From positions 1,813,371 to 1,877,370 of the forward strand of contig OY282386.1 in assembly GCA_958295945.1 (NCBI GenBank): a stretch of 64,000 nucleotides of DNA, in the 5' to 3' direction. Of the stretch, positions 9,033 through 17,584 are shown in pieces. Each line of letters starts with the position of its first letter. Position 1 is the stretch's first letter. A program made the position numbers and the translations under genes. The notes below the pieces were generated by a model. It ran no database searches, was not told the origin of the DNA, and saw nothing but the letters and a program-made list of their open reading frames with translations. Source of the stretch: Candidatus Poribacteria bacterium. Its GTDB lineage: Bacteria > Poribacteria > WGA-4E > WGA-3G.

Positions 9033-9896
9033 GTGGATAATTTATTTGATCAATTCTATACGAAACCTGAAGTCGCAGCTAATTGTTGGGAACACTTCCT
9101 TGAGGAACTTTCATCAGTAAACCGTTCTGTCAATGACTTGTTCTTTATTGAACCATCTGCTGGTACAGGCGCATTTTTCAAACTCTTGCCTTCCCAGCAG
9201 CGATTGGGTATAGACATCTACCCCAAATGTAAAGATGTAAATCAGCAAGACTTCTTTTCCATAATTGATCCACCTAATTCTCCAGAAAACACTGCAATTA
9301 TAGGAAATCCGCCATTCGGTAAACGTGGAAAGATGGCGATTTCTTTCTTCAATCACGCTGCTGTATTAGCAGATATAGTTGCGTTCATTGTTCCTGTCAA
9401 CTTTAGGAAATATATTGTGCATAAGCAACTTGATGAAAGTATGCGATTTATTAGTAAATTAGAACTTCCAAGAGCTGCTTTTTACCTTGATTCAGGCACA
9501 TCTTATTCTGTAAATACAGAATTTCAGATTTGGACCCGTTTACGAAGTGAACATCAAGACATGCGGCAACATAAATCTTTGCCTATCAGACATAATGATT
9601 TTCAGTTATGGCAGTATAACAATACAGTTGATGCACGGAAAGTGTTTCAGAATGACTTTGATTTCGCTGTTCCGTGTCAAGGTTGGCAAGATTATTCACG
9701 CAAAGAGACAGATGCAAAGAGATGTGAACTGAATAAGCAGTGGATTCTGATTAAAGCAAGCAGTGGTGAAATATTATCTCGGTTAAAACAACTTGATTAT
9801 GCAGGTTTAGCTAGTGCATGTGGAACCGCAGTTCCGGGTTTTCGCAAAGGTGATCTTGTGAAAGAATATACAAAGCATTTTGACTATCAGTCTTAA
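9033..9896 (+). CDS. SAM-dependent adenine-type DNA methyltransferase, orphan
   Basis: A 287-residue protein with motif I FIEPSAGTGAFF and the catalytic motif IGNPPFGKRG (NPPF class of N6-adenine and related amino-methyltransferases). It has a GTG start with AGGGGA 8 bases upstream. No restriction endonuclease or specificity subunit lies nearby, so it is an orphan methylase, perhaps of phage or plasmid origin. Its C-terminal part, ending in TAVPGFRKGDLVKEY, could be target recognition. Whether it modifies DNA, RNA or protein is not proven by sequence; the NPPF motif favours DNA. Confidence 0.85.
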   Translation: MDNLFDQFYTKPEVAANCWEHFLEELSSVNRSVNDLFFIEPSAGTGAFFKLLPSQQRLGIDIYPKCKDVNQQDFFSIIDPPNSPENTAIIGNPPFGKRGKMAISFFNHAAVLADIVAFIVPVNFRKYIVHKQLDESMRFISKLELPRAAFYLDSGTSYSVNTEFQIWTRLRSEHQDMRQHKSLPIRHNDFQLWQYNNTVDARKVFQNDFDFAVPCQGWQDYSRKETDAKRCELNKQWILIKASSGEILSRLKQLDYAGLASACGTAVPGFRKGDLVKEYTKHFDYQS

Positions 9897-9909
9897 CGGT
9901 AGGGTAATT

Positions 9910-10911
9910 TTGACTAAGACGCGACTTCAGAAGATTGCCAGATTTGTTATCCCAAGTGTATTAGCAGTTTTAATCTCATATTTCTTATTAAAAGAGATTG
10001 ACCTAAGAAAGATACCAGAGACCCTCAGTAGAATACCAATTCATGCGCTATTAGTTGGATTTATATCTTATTGTCTGTTGGTGATTGCAAAGACATTACG
10101 ATTTAGAACTTTACTGGGTTTGAAGTCCAGCGTACATCAGATATTTCCTATTCTGGCAATGCACACGTTTTGGGGTAATTTCCTTCCAATGCGGACAGGA
10201 GACATTTCCTATGTTTATTTGATGCAGAAGCGACAAAATATAGATGCTACACAGGGAATTGCCTCACTCTTGATGGCAAGTCTTATTGATTTAGTCTTGT
10301 TAATAGCATTGATGGTTTTTTCTGCCACGCTCCTATTGCCAAAATTGAGTAATCAATTTACTTGGTCTGTGTTATTTTTGATGCCATTAATTGTGGGAAC
10401 AGGTTTGTTGTTTGTAATGGTTCTGGCGTGTATAGCACCAGACTTCTGTTCATCGGTAGCATTGAGATGTGCAAGACCACTATTGCAATTGGATAAGTCT
10501 TGGATTACATGGATTGTCAACAAATTACTCAGTATACTTAATCAGGTAACGTCGTTCCGACTGAACCTGCAACTTTTGAAGGTGTGGGTTTATTCGCTGT
10601 TGTGTCTTACGATCCGTTTTGGATTTCAGTGTTATCTTGTTTCAGAGATGGGTGTGGATATCCCTCTGACGGAAGTGTTGTTTGCACTGGCATTTACTAA
10701 CGGGTTCAATCTACTACCAATCCAAACAGTAGGCAACTTTGGAACGACAGAATTCCCGTTTGCTTGGTTTTTAAGCTATTTTGGAACGTCAATGGAGAAT
10801 GCGACCGTTACAGGATTTAGTTTGCATATCCTGATTCTCCTATACTGCCTGCCATTGGGAGTATATGGATATTTAAGAAAGCCTAAGGAGAGTTCATATG
10901 AGAATAATTGA
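9910..10911 (+). CDS. Lysylphosphatidylglycerol-synthase/flippase-like integral membrane protein (YbhN type)
   Basis: A membrane protein of about 333 residues with some eight hydrophobic segments. Family features are KTLRFRTLLGL, the segment HTFWGNFLPMRTGDISYVYLM (the usual N-x-x-P-x-R-x-G-E/D pattern) and PIQTVGNFGTTE. These match the LPG synthase TM domain/UPF0104 group, which lacks the cytosolic transferase domain here and may flip lipids or lipid-linked sugars. The open frame overlaps the methyltransferase by 17 bp, but TTG 9910 with AGGG ahead of it gives a non-overlapping start and is preferred. The next gene overlaps its end by 14 bp. Confidence 0.86.
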   Translation: MTKTRLQKIARFVIPSVLAVLISYFLLKEIDLRKIPETLSRIPIHALLVGFISYCLLVIAKTLRFRTLLGLKSSVHQIFPILAMHTFWGNFLPMRTGDISYVYLMQKRQNIDATQGIASLLMASLIDLVLLIALMVFSATLLLPKLSNQFTWSVLFLMPLIVGTGLLFVMVLACIAPDFCSSVALRCARPLLQLDKSWITWIVNKLLSILNQVTSFRLNLQLLKVWVYSLLCLTIRFGFQCYLVSEMGVDIPLTEVLFALAFTNGFNLLPIQTVGNFGTTEFPFAWFLSYFGTSMENATVTGFSLHILILLYCLPLGVYGYLRKPKESSYENN

Positions 10912-11710
10912 TCCGCATGTTCATGTGTGGAAAAACGATCCAAAGTTTCCGTGGGCACGTGAAAGAAATCATCCATCAGAAGATGCCACTCCTGAAATGT
11001 TGTTGGAACTAATGGAAGCAAACGGTGTTGAAAAGACTGTGCTTGTTCAGGTTATCCATTATCTTTGGGATAATAGTTATGCTGCTGATGCGATGAAAAG
11101 ATACCCAGACAAATTTATGGGTGTGTGTAGAATTAATCCTGAAGATTCAGAAGCACCAGATCATTTAAGTTATTGGACTGAGGAGCATGGATTTCACGGT
11201 GTTCGTTTAAGCCCATCTGTTGGTGCTGATGGAGATTGGTTTAAAGGTGCACTTATGCCACCTATCTTCAGTCGTGCGGAGTCACTTGGTGTGCCGATGC
11301 TAATTCTAACAAGGGCAGAGAGATTGGTTGACTTGGTACCTCTCTTAGAACATCATCCTGAACTTGATGTTGTGATTGACCACATGGCAGACTGTTCTCC
11401 TGATGAACCAGAGAAGCTGCAATTATTGTTAGATTTAGCAAGTTATCCGCGTGTTTATGTGAAGATAAGTCATACATGGTCTATTTCAAAGACAAATTAT
11501 CCATGGACAGATACCCACGAACAGGTGAAGAAAGTGTATCAAGCGTTTGGTGCAGACCGTATTATGTGGGGAACTGATTGGCCTGTCTGTCTGAGTCGTG
11601 CCTTCTATTCAGAGACTTTGTCTGTAGTTCGTGATGAGATGGATTTCTTTACACCTGAAGATTTAGAATGGGTTTTAGGCAAAACTGCACTTAGTCTATG
11701 GCAATTTTAG
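10898..11710 (+). CDS. Amidohydrolase family metal-dependent hydrolase (COG3618-like)
   Basis: A 270-residue TIM-barrel hydrolase. DPHVHVW at residues 5-11 supplies the two N-terminal metal histidines, VVIDHMAD the barrel histidine and MWGTDWPV the conserved aspartate near the C terminus. The group includes 2-pyrone-4,6-dicarboxylate and L-fuconolactone lactonases and decarboxylases; the exact substrate is unknown. AAGGAG lies upstream of ATG 10898 inside the end of the membrane-protein gene, and the overlap suggests translational coupling. Confidence 0.9.
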   Translation: MRIIDPHVHVWKNDPKFPWARERNHPSEDATPEMLLELMEANGVEKTVLVQVIHYLWDNSYAADAMKRYPDKFMGVCRINPEDSEAPDHLSYWTEEHGFHGVRLSPSVGADGDWFKGALMPPIFSRAESLGVPMLILTRAERLVDLVPLLEHHPELDVVIDHMADCSPDEPEKLQLLLDLASYPRVYVKISHTWSISKTNYPWTDTHEQVKKVYQAFGADRIMWGTDWPVCLSRAFYSETLSVVRDEMDFFTPEDLEWVLGKTALSLWQF

Positions 11711-11767
11711 CACAATAAAGAACATAAGAATTACATTGACATTAGAAGAAATAAAATGTTACTATTG

Positions 11768-11912
11768 TAACCTAAGTTGCTACCTACTGAATATTGATCA
11801 TCTAATGACTTTATCAAACGAAGAAACAAAGGAATTCTGCATATTTTGGTGCCACTTCTTATAAATCGGGGTTAGAAACCACTCCAACAATGACAAGTGG
11901 TAACTTAGGTTA
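11768..11912. repeat. MITE-like element, copy 1
   Basis: A 145-bp non-coding element with terminal inverted repeats TAACCTAAGTTGCTACC / GGTAACTTAGGTTA. A second copy with only scattered differences is at 45085-45230. Both contain the internal stretch ATAAATCGGGGTTA and CTCCAACAA. It encodes nothing and lies just upstream of the two-TGA outer-membrane gene. The left-end sequence also occurs near 3575. Confidence 0.88.
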
Positions 11913-11956
11913 TACATAGTTAAAAAATACAATACCATTTATCAGAGGGAACTAAA

Positions 11957-13012
11957 ATGAAACATCTGCTTTTGATAATACTTGGAATACAATTCATATT
12001 TCTTCCACTCGGTTTTGCACAAGAGAGCTGAGGTGCGTGAAGTAATCCCACTATCCCTCAGGGAGGTGGAAGTGAAGTTAGTTTAACTTCAGAGAATAAG
12101 AGATTTCAAATTAGTCTTGGGACACGGACATTCAACGCTGAAGGTGGACACATTGAGTCCAATGGGTTGTCCCAGGTTGGTAGTCTTCCTGAACAAGTTG
12201 CAGAACATAGACATGAGGTTAAGTTGAACGTTGTTCGGTTTGATATTGGGCTTAAATATCAAATCAGTAGACAGTTTCAGTTGGATGCAATGTTGCCTTA
12301 TGAAATAAAAGATCAGGATGCCAATGTAGGAGGACTTGATAGAATAGATGATGAAGAGATGAGAAGGAAAATCTTACTCTATCAAGAAATTCATCATCGC
12401 GACGAAACATATCGCGGTTTTTCGGATATGGATCTTTTATTTGCTTATCATAGACATGGACTCCTTTTGAATAATGACATGCTCTCAGCAAAATTCGGCA
12501 CAACAATCCCACTGGGAAAAATTGAAGATAATCCGTGGACACTTGGAGAAAAGGGTATGGAGCATCTTCATATCCAATTCGGAACTGGCACGTTTAATCC
12601 TATTGCAGATTTACGCTACAGTTTGCCAATATTTGGTGGATTGAGAGCAAATGCCAGTGTCCGTGGTAAGTATCCATTGTATGAAAATAGTAAAGAATAT
12701 CTCGGTTCAAAGGATATTACTTATACTGCAGGGTTGAATTATCGAGCTACTGATTGGCTGTCGTTTCAGACAAGTTATCTTGGTTTATATCAATCCTATG
12801 CACATTGGGCAGGAGAAATAGATATCAATACTGGATTGAAATTTAGTATGGTATCATTTGGCACATCCATTGCAACACCTTACAATGTCCCACTGTCAAT
12901 TACACTCATGTTACCAATTCAACAGGAAACTCTTTATGATGATAGTGCATCTGGGAATGATGCATTCAAGTTAGGATCGTTAGTGTCCGTTAGGGCATTA
13001 TATTCATTTTGA
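11957..13012 (+). CDS. Outer-membrane beta-barrel protein with two in-frame TGA codons, candidate selenoprotein
   Basis: ATG 11957 opens a signal peptide (MKHLLLII..LPLGFAQES). The frame meets TGA at 12029-12031 and again at 12038-12040, then stays open for 323 codons to 13012. Read through, the mature N terminus is ES-U-GA-U-SNP, so both TGAs sit in a C-x-x-C-like spacing. I recall related barrel proteins with CGxC-type pairs at this place, which would make Cys-to-Sec replacement plausible. The rest has amphipathic strands and a motif PLGKIEDNPWTLG typical of transporter-like barrels, ending in an aromatic residue (ALYSF) as barrels do. A GC-rich hairpin follows the second TGA. A pseudogene is the alternative; then 12167-13012 would lack any secretion signal. 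Confidence 0.62.
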
Positions 13013-13659
13013 GTAGAAATGCGGTATTTCATGTGCCGCAAATATTGTGAGACGCAATTCCTCGTCAAATAGTTCATAGACAGGTGGTTTGCCGCTCAGA
13101 TCTTCGCTTTCGTTGAGGATTATACTAACACCCTCTCCTCGACGTTCCAAGAAGTGTTTGCGAGCCACTTGTCTTCTCATATTATTATCCAGAGTTAGTT
13201 CAGAGAGTAATCTTGCGAGAAGTTCATTTTGAGTGGCTTGACTATATCGTAGATTATCAACCGTCACTGTATTTGGCAGTGCTCCTGGCGAATAGAGTTC
13301 AAGTCGATCATCAAACATAACAATCTAATCTTTGAGCTGCTTTTAGAATAATCTTGATGTACAACTGCGTTTACAATTGCCTCAAAAATTGCACACATAC
13401 TGTATTGTGGAAAGTCAATCCTTCCAATATCCTTCTTTGCTCTTACAGCATTATATCTCTTGACAAATCTCATTGTCTGGATTATCTGTTGATTTAAGGG
13501 ACCGGCGTAATCCTGTGAATCAATCTGTTTGTCTGCATCTTTCTCATTTCCACGATATAAAACTGCTTGGATATAACTGTTATATCCTACACTCCGCACT
13601 TCTGATTTGCGTTTTTCGATAATAATTTGATAAACCCGTGTGGGGCCTATATTTAGCAA
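13004..13659 (-). pseudogene. Broken AlbA_2/RecG-like ATP-binding regulator
   Basis: Two fragments in different frames make one protein. The first (13659 to about 13320) has SYIQAVLYRGNEKD, DYAGPLNQQI and FEAIVNAVVHQDYS; the second (13318-13004) continues MFDDRLELYSPGALP. They join cleanly if one base is restored near 13320. These motifs belong to the GHKL-like C-terminal half of DNA-binding AlbA_2/HATPase_c_4 proteins. The N-terminal DNA-binding half is missing. The remnant is therefore both truncated and frameshifted, convergent with and overlapping the barrel gene by 9 bp. Confidence 0.8.
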
Positions 13660-14017
13660 ACAATTTCAATTTAAAATCATGAAATAGCAAGTTGGGTTTT
13701 GTCTCAAAATATAGAACTCATAATCTCCATTATTATGTGCGAATCCTTGTATGATAGGAGTTTACCCTAATATTATAAAAATGTCCTAAAACAAGTGCGG
13801 AGTGTAGGGTACCAATATACTTTGTGAGAAAATTCTTTTCATAATTTGTGTTCCTGTTCTGAAAGTTAATGGTCAAATTGTGATTTAAAACAGGTATTCT
13901 TTATTTGTAAGATCATATAGAAATTGGCATGCTTATATGTCATACTTACCATGAAGATGTGATTTCAATTATGTGTCAAATTGCTTGTATTACTTAATTT
14001 CATGCTATTTTGGACTT
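13660..14017. other. AT-rich gap beside the pseudogene
   Basis: About 360 bp with no credible open frame, promoter or stem-loop that I can support. It probably holds decayed upstream sequence of the pseudogene. Confidence 0.4.
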
Positions 14018-14698
14018 TCATTCCAGCGTTTCAATCCATTCATTCAACACTCGCGCCATTTCAACAAAGACATCCTCGTTAGATTTGCGCGAACGTTTTA
14101 GTGTTTTAAATCCGTGGTCTGCGGTGTCAAGTAAATGTAAGGTGACTATGTCACCAAGATTTTCACAGACTGGTTCCAACAACTCAAGCTTTGCCAACTT
14201 ATCTCGCGTTCCAGAAAGAAATAACATCGGTATAGTTACATCCGCAAGGTGTTCTGCGCGTTCTATACCTTCTTTTCCAGATGGATGTAGTGGAAATGCG
14301 AAGAATACAAGACCCTTTACATGTTCAATCGGTTCCTTTGCAGCCGACATTGAGGACATACGTCCGCTATAGGAATGTCCTCCGACAAGTATGGATAAGT
14401 CGTTTGCTGCTTCGTGTGCAGCTGCGGCAGCAGAACGGACAGTTTGTAGTGCGACAGCCTCGGATTCTCTGCCACCACCGCCACGTTCCATATATGGAAA
14501 CTGATAGCGGAACGTTGCGATATTTATATCTGCGAGTCTTTCTGCGATGGTCTGTAGGGTGGAAGAACGCATATTCGTTCCCGATCCATGTCCAAGGACC
14601 AGAAGCCATTTTGCGTTCTCTGGTTTGATGAGAAGTGAGGATACTTCTCCTTTTTCTGTGGTTGCGATAAACTTAGATTCAATTGCTTCATAATTCAT
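14018..14698 (-). CDS. Alpha/beta hydrolase (KANL3/Tex30, dienelactone-hydrolase-like)
   Basis: A 226-residue single-domain hydrolase. LLVLGHGSG holds the oxyanion turn, GGHSYSGR the nucleophile serine in G-x-S-x-G form, LFLSGTRDKLA the acid and TADHGFKTLK the histidine. PYMERGGGG after the first strand is usual for the Tex30/KANL3-like group. The frame is open to 14728, but AGGAGAG just ahead of ATG 14698 fixes the start. It lies 43 bp downstream of the PhnZ-like gene in the same direction, so it may be co-transcribed with the phosphonate pair, though no hydrolase is required in that pathway. Confidence 0.88.
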   Translation of the reverse strand: MNYEAIESKFIATTEKGEVSSLLIKPENAKWLLVLGHGSGTNMRSSTLQTIAERLADINIATFRYQFPYMERGGGGRESEAVALQTVRSAAAAAHEAANDLSILVGGHSYSGRMSSMSAAKEPIEHVKGLVFFAFPLHPSGKEGIERAEHLADVTIPMLFLSGTRDKLAKLELLEPVCENLGDIVTLHLLDTADHGFKTLKRSRKSNEDVFVEMARVLNEWIETLE

Positions 14699-14741
14699 GC
14701 TTTTCTCTCCTGTTATGCCGTTCCTCATATAAATGCATAGA

Positions 14742-15338
14742 CTATTTTAAACACTGTTGTACGATTTCTTTATAAGTTCCTAATTCATCAGTTTCTAATC
14801 CTTTTACTTTTGCCTGATCGTCCCATCTGCGCAAAGTCAATGCATCCTGATAGTGTGGAATTCTTTCAAATTCATTGTATTCGTTGTCTGACATGATACC
14901 TCCTTGCAACTTCAGGCTCCGTTTAGATGCCTCTGATAACCCATCATAATATGATGCATCGCCCGTGCACAAGTATCTTTTCGCAGGCACATGTAGACGA
15001 ATCGGTGTTATGACTGCCTCTGGGAAGAATGGTTGCAGATACTTTGCACCAATCTCCTCATGGTTTAGATCCGTATCCAGAAAAGACATTTCTGCATTGT
15101 GTTCATCCAACACAAAATGCCCAATGTCGTGAAGGAGTGCACTTGTAATCAGAGTATTGCTTGCATTGTTTTGAACTGCGAGGGCAGCACACTGAAGTGC
15201 ATGTTCCAACTGTGTAACTGCCTCATCGTAAAATGTCTGTCCTCGTCTTTCAATGTAGTTGAAAATGACATCAACCTTTTGGTGATGTGTCGCCTCATTC
15301 AGTTTCTGAGCTAAGGTTTGGTCTATCAAATTCTGCAT
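14742..15338 (-). CDS. phnZ: PhnZ/TmpB-type HD-domain oxygenase (phosphonate C-P bond cleavage)
   Basis: A 198-residue HD protein that follows PhnZ nearly end to end: QLEHALQCA, LLHDIGHF (HD metal ligands), NHEEIGAKYL, the histidine in LHVPAKRYLC, SEASKRSLKLQGG and LRRWDDQAK. PhnZ is a mixed-valence di-iron oxygenase that splits the C-P bond of 2-amino-1-hydroxyethylphosphonate to glycine and phosphate; TmpB does the same for the trimethylated substrate. Its partner dioxygenase lies directly upstream and overlaps it by 44 bp, which strongly supports the call. Which amine the pair prefers cannot be decided here. Confidence 0.87.
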   Translation of the reverse strand: MQNLIDQTLAQKLNEATHHQKVDVIFNYIERRGQTFYDEAVTQLEHALQCAALAVQNNASNTLITSALLHDIGHFVLDEHNAEMSFLDTDLNHEEIGAKYLQPFFPEAVITPIRLHVPAKRYLCTGDASYYDGLSEASKRSLKLQGGIMSDNEYNEFERIPHYQDALTLRRWDDQAKVKGLETDELGTYKEIVQQCLK

Positions 15339-16113
15339 GTTTTATTGCTTTTCCTTGAAAATGTGCAATTTTGCTTATTTGTGTGTCACGATTGGAACCG
15401 TCTTTTGCATATTGTGCAAAGGCTTTTCGTTTATCTGCATAATACTTCTCACGCCAGTCCCCTTGTGATTTTGCATTATAGGTAAGATAAATAATTCGTC
15501 TCGGTTCATTCGATAGGTTAAGTGGACTCTTGTGTGGGATATATGAACCGAAAAGTAGGATGTCTCCAGGTTCAGTTGGCACTGCAACCCAATTCATTTT
15601 TTTGGCAACATTAGGGGAAATGCATCCTTGTTCATCAAGTGCGATGAAACCCTCTTGATGTCTGCCAGGTGAAAAATAGAGACATCCGTTTTCTGATGTA
15701 GCAACATCAACTGAAATTAGACAAGTTATATGATAATCAATGAATTCATAAGCGGGTGCGTCTTGATGGGCTGCATATCCTCCTCCACCAGGATATTTAT
15801 AATTTATTTTCTCTTTATAGAGTATTGCTGGTTCAGACATCAATTCAGACACAACATCTATGACTTTTCCTTTAGTTATAATGTCTTTTAAGTGTGTATG
15901 GTAAGGTGCGAAATTTTCTGAACGTGAGAGTCGTATTCCATCTTCAGTAGATTCGTAATGATGCATCCACTTGTCTTCTGTCGGTTGCCACGATGATATT
16001 TCGGAAACGCATGTTTGAATTGCGCGAACTTCATCGGCCTTGAAAAATGCAGATAGTTTGAGATAGCCGTTGTGTTTCCAATCTTTGTGATGTTTTGAGC
16101 TTAGGATTGTCAT
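15295..16113 (-). CDS. phnY: PhnY/TmpA-type Fe(II)/2-oxoglutarate dioxygenase (phosphonate hydroxylase)
   Basis: A 272-residue PhyH-fold dioxygenase. The iron HxD is in AAHQDAPAY, the second histidine in GSYIPHKSP, and the 2-oxoglutarate arginine in NEPRRIIYLTYN. KEKINYKYPGGGGYAAHQD and FSPGRH are characteristic. PhnY hydroxylates 2-aminoethylphosphonate at C1, giving the substrate of PhnZ, whose gene follows with a 44-bp overlap. Together they would release phosphate and glycine (or glycine betaine, if of Tmp type) from phosphonates, a phosphorus source in seawater. A promoter is visible at 16146-16174. Confidence 0.85.
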   Translation of the reverse strand: MTILSSKHHKDWKHNGYLKLSAFFKADEVRAIQTCVSEISSWQPTEDKWMHHYESTEDGIRLSRSENFAPYHTHLKDIITKGKVIDVVSELMSEPAILYKEKINYKYPGGGGYAAHQDAPAYEFIDYHITCLISVDVATSENGCLYFSPGRHQEGFIALDEQGCISPNVAKKMNWVAVPTEPGDILLFGSYIPHKSPLNLSNEPRRIIYLTYNAKSQGDWREKYYADKRKAFAQYAKDGSNRDTQISKIAHFQGKAIKHAEFDRPNLSSETE

Positions 16114-16145
16114 TATCCCATCCTTGTTGATAACATAATAATGTT

Positions 16146-16174
16146 AATATAACCTGAATTTTCTATTTTGTCAA
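16146..16174 (-). promoter_or_regulatory. Sigma-70-type promoter for the phnY-phnZ operon
   Basis: On the minus strand, TTGACA (16174-16169) and TATATT (16151-16146) are 17 bp apart, 32 bp ahead of the PhnY start. I see no clear Pho box. Confidence 0.65.
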
Positions 16175-16255
16175 ACAATAGTCCTTATCAGCAGGGTTAT
16201 TTAGTTTTAGGTATTTTAGTCGTTTCTTATCACAAGCGTTAATATTTTTGGTAAT

Positions 16256-16327
16256 GCAGATATAGCGTGATCTTTCACGCTATATCTGCTGGACTTCACC
16301 TTAAAAAACTGGACCTTTGAGGTGAAA
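16256..16327 (+). promoter_or_regulatory. Leader hairpins of the insertion sequence
   Basis: A perfect 15-bp hairpin (GCAGATATAGCGTGA at 16256-16270, loop TCTT, complement to 16289) is followed by a smaller inverted repeat, TTCACCT (16295) with AGGTGAA (about 16320), whose right arm is the ribosome binding site of the transposase. In IS10 and IS50, comparable leader structures block translation of transcripts that enter from outside; the same role is inferred here. Confidence 0.65.
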
Positions 16328-16328
16328 A

Positions 16329-17492
16329 ATGCCAGAGAAAAACTCTCGACACTTGTTAGATAGATTAGCAGAAATCCAAGACCCGCGCAACGAAAAAGGA
16401 AAACGACACCCGTTGAACTCAATCCTCGGACTTATCATTATTGGTCTTATGTCTGGACATAAAGGATATACCTCCACTGCAACTTGGGCACGGTCACAAC
16501 CTGTCCTCGTCCAAGCACTCGGTTGGACACACAAGACATCACCTTGTGCCGCAACGGGACATAATGTGCTAAAAGTTTTAGATGCGGATGCTGTTGAAAA
16601 GACTTGGACAAACTGGGTAGAAGACGTTTGTCCAAGTCAACCTGATTTAGAAGGGTGTCTTGACACAGTCGCTATAGACGGTCCAACGATGCGTGCCAGC
16701 AAGAAAAGTGGTGCGACAATAAGCCATTTACTCTCCGTTGTTTCTCATGAGTTAGGGGTTACACTGACACAACAAGGTGTCAGCGACAAAACCAACGAAA
16801 TACCGATCTCAACAGAGATCCTTAAGAACTTTGATGTGAGTGGTAAAGTCATCACAACAGACGCACTTTTGACACAGAAAACTTTCTGCCACGCCATCAT
16901 AGAGGGTAATGGAGATTATATGCTCCCTGTCAAAAAGAACCCCCCGGACCTTTATGATGAGATCCAAAAACTCTTTCAAGACGTTCCGGACACGCTTTCT
17001 GAGAATGCGACACATCCTCTATTGGGAGACCCTATGGACAATCACCAGACTTGTGAAAAATCACATGGGAGACTTGAGACAAGGTGTTTGAAAGCAAGCT
17101 CAAGTCTCAACGAATATCTGGACTGGCCAGGCACAGAACAGGTAATTCAATATCGTTATATTCGCAAAAACCCAAATACAGGAGAAGAAACAACCAAAGT
17201 CAACTATGGTAGGACAAGTCTGACACCTGAAGAAGCCTCTGCCGAACGCTTACTTGAACTACACCGTGGGCATTGGTCAATAGAGAACAAGTCGCATTGG
17301 ATGCGCGGGACGCAACTTGGAGAAGACGCATCATCTGTCCGAACGGGGGCTATTCCACAAACTATGGCTGCTTTGCGAAATGCAGCTTTAGCAGTCCTGA
17401 GATTTGATGGCGTTACACGTATTGCTGACAAGATAAGATATTATGCTTCAAAACCTTTACTCGCAGTTAAATTGATAACTGAGTGTTTTTAA
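16329..17492 (+). CDS. ISAs1-family DDE transposase
   Basis: A 387-residue intact transposase. N-terminal RLAEIQDPRNEKGKRHPL and ILGLIIIGLMSGHKGY are family signatures. The catalytic acids are D in TVAIDGPTM, D in VITTDALLTQK and E in HWSIENKSHWM, followed by GEDASSVRTGAIPQTMAALRN. It is the only gene of the element at 16192-17507. AGGTG lies 7 bases before ATG 16329 inside a leader inverted repeat. All motifs are present, so the element may still be active. Confidence 0.94.
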   Translation: MPEKNSRHLLDRLAEIQDPRNEKGKRHPLNSILGLIIIGLMSGHKGYTSTATWARSQPVLVQALGWTHKTSPCAATGHNVLKVLDADAVEKTWTNWVEDVCPSQPDLEGCLDTVAIDGPTMRASKKSGATISHLLSVVSHELGVTLTQQGVSDKTNEIPISTEILKNFDVSGKVITTDALLTQKTFCHAIIEGNGDYMLPVKKNPPDLYDEIQKLFQDVPDTLSENATHPLLGDPMDNHQTCEKSHGRLETRCLKASSSLNEYLDWPGTEQVIQYRYIRKNPNTGEETTKVNYGRTSLTPEEASAERLLELHRGHWSIENKSHWMRGTQLGEDASSVRTGAIPQTMAALRNAALAVLRFDGVTRIADKIRYYASKPLLAVKLITECF

Positions 17493-17544
17493 AACTAAAT
17501 AACCCTGAGTAATTATAGAATGATACTGTAATGTATTGGGTATT

Positions 17545-17570
17545 ACGTCACGACCGGGAGGCCGTGACGT
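17545..17570. terminator. Hairpin between the insertion sequence and a convergent gene
   Basis: ACGTCACG / CGTGACGT form a perfect 8-bp stem around a 10-base loop. It lies past the transposase stop and past the stop of the minus-strand gene at 17585, so it may end transcription from either side. There is no long T run, so termination is only probable. Confidence 0.45.
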
Positions 17571-17584
17571 TAAGTTGGCGTTAG

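Larger units (their letters stand above)
16192..17507 (+). mobile_element. ISAs1-family insertion sequence, complete
   Basis: A 1316-bp element bounded by near-perfect terminal inverted repeats CAGGGTTATTTAGTTTTA at both ends (16192-16209 and, inverted, 17490-17507). It carries one intact transposase gene. I could not find a convincing target-site duplication in the 10 bp on either side. Only one copy is in the window. Confidence 0.92.

Noticed and set aside
13004-13659. In-frame TGA read-through as the explanation for the split regulator
   Set aside because: The two parts are in different frames, so a base deletion, not a recoded stop, explains it; the N-terminal half is also missing.
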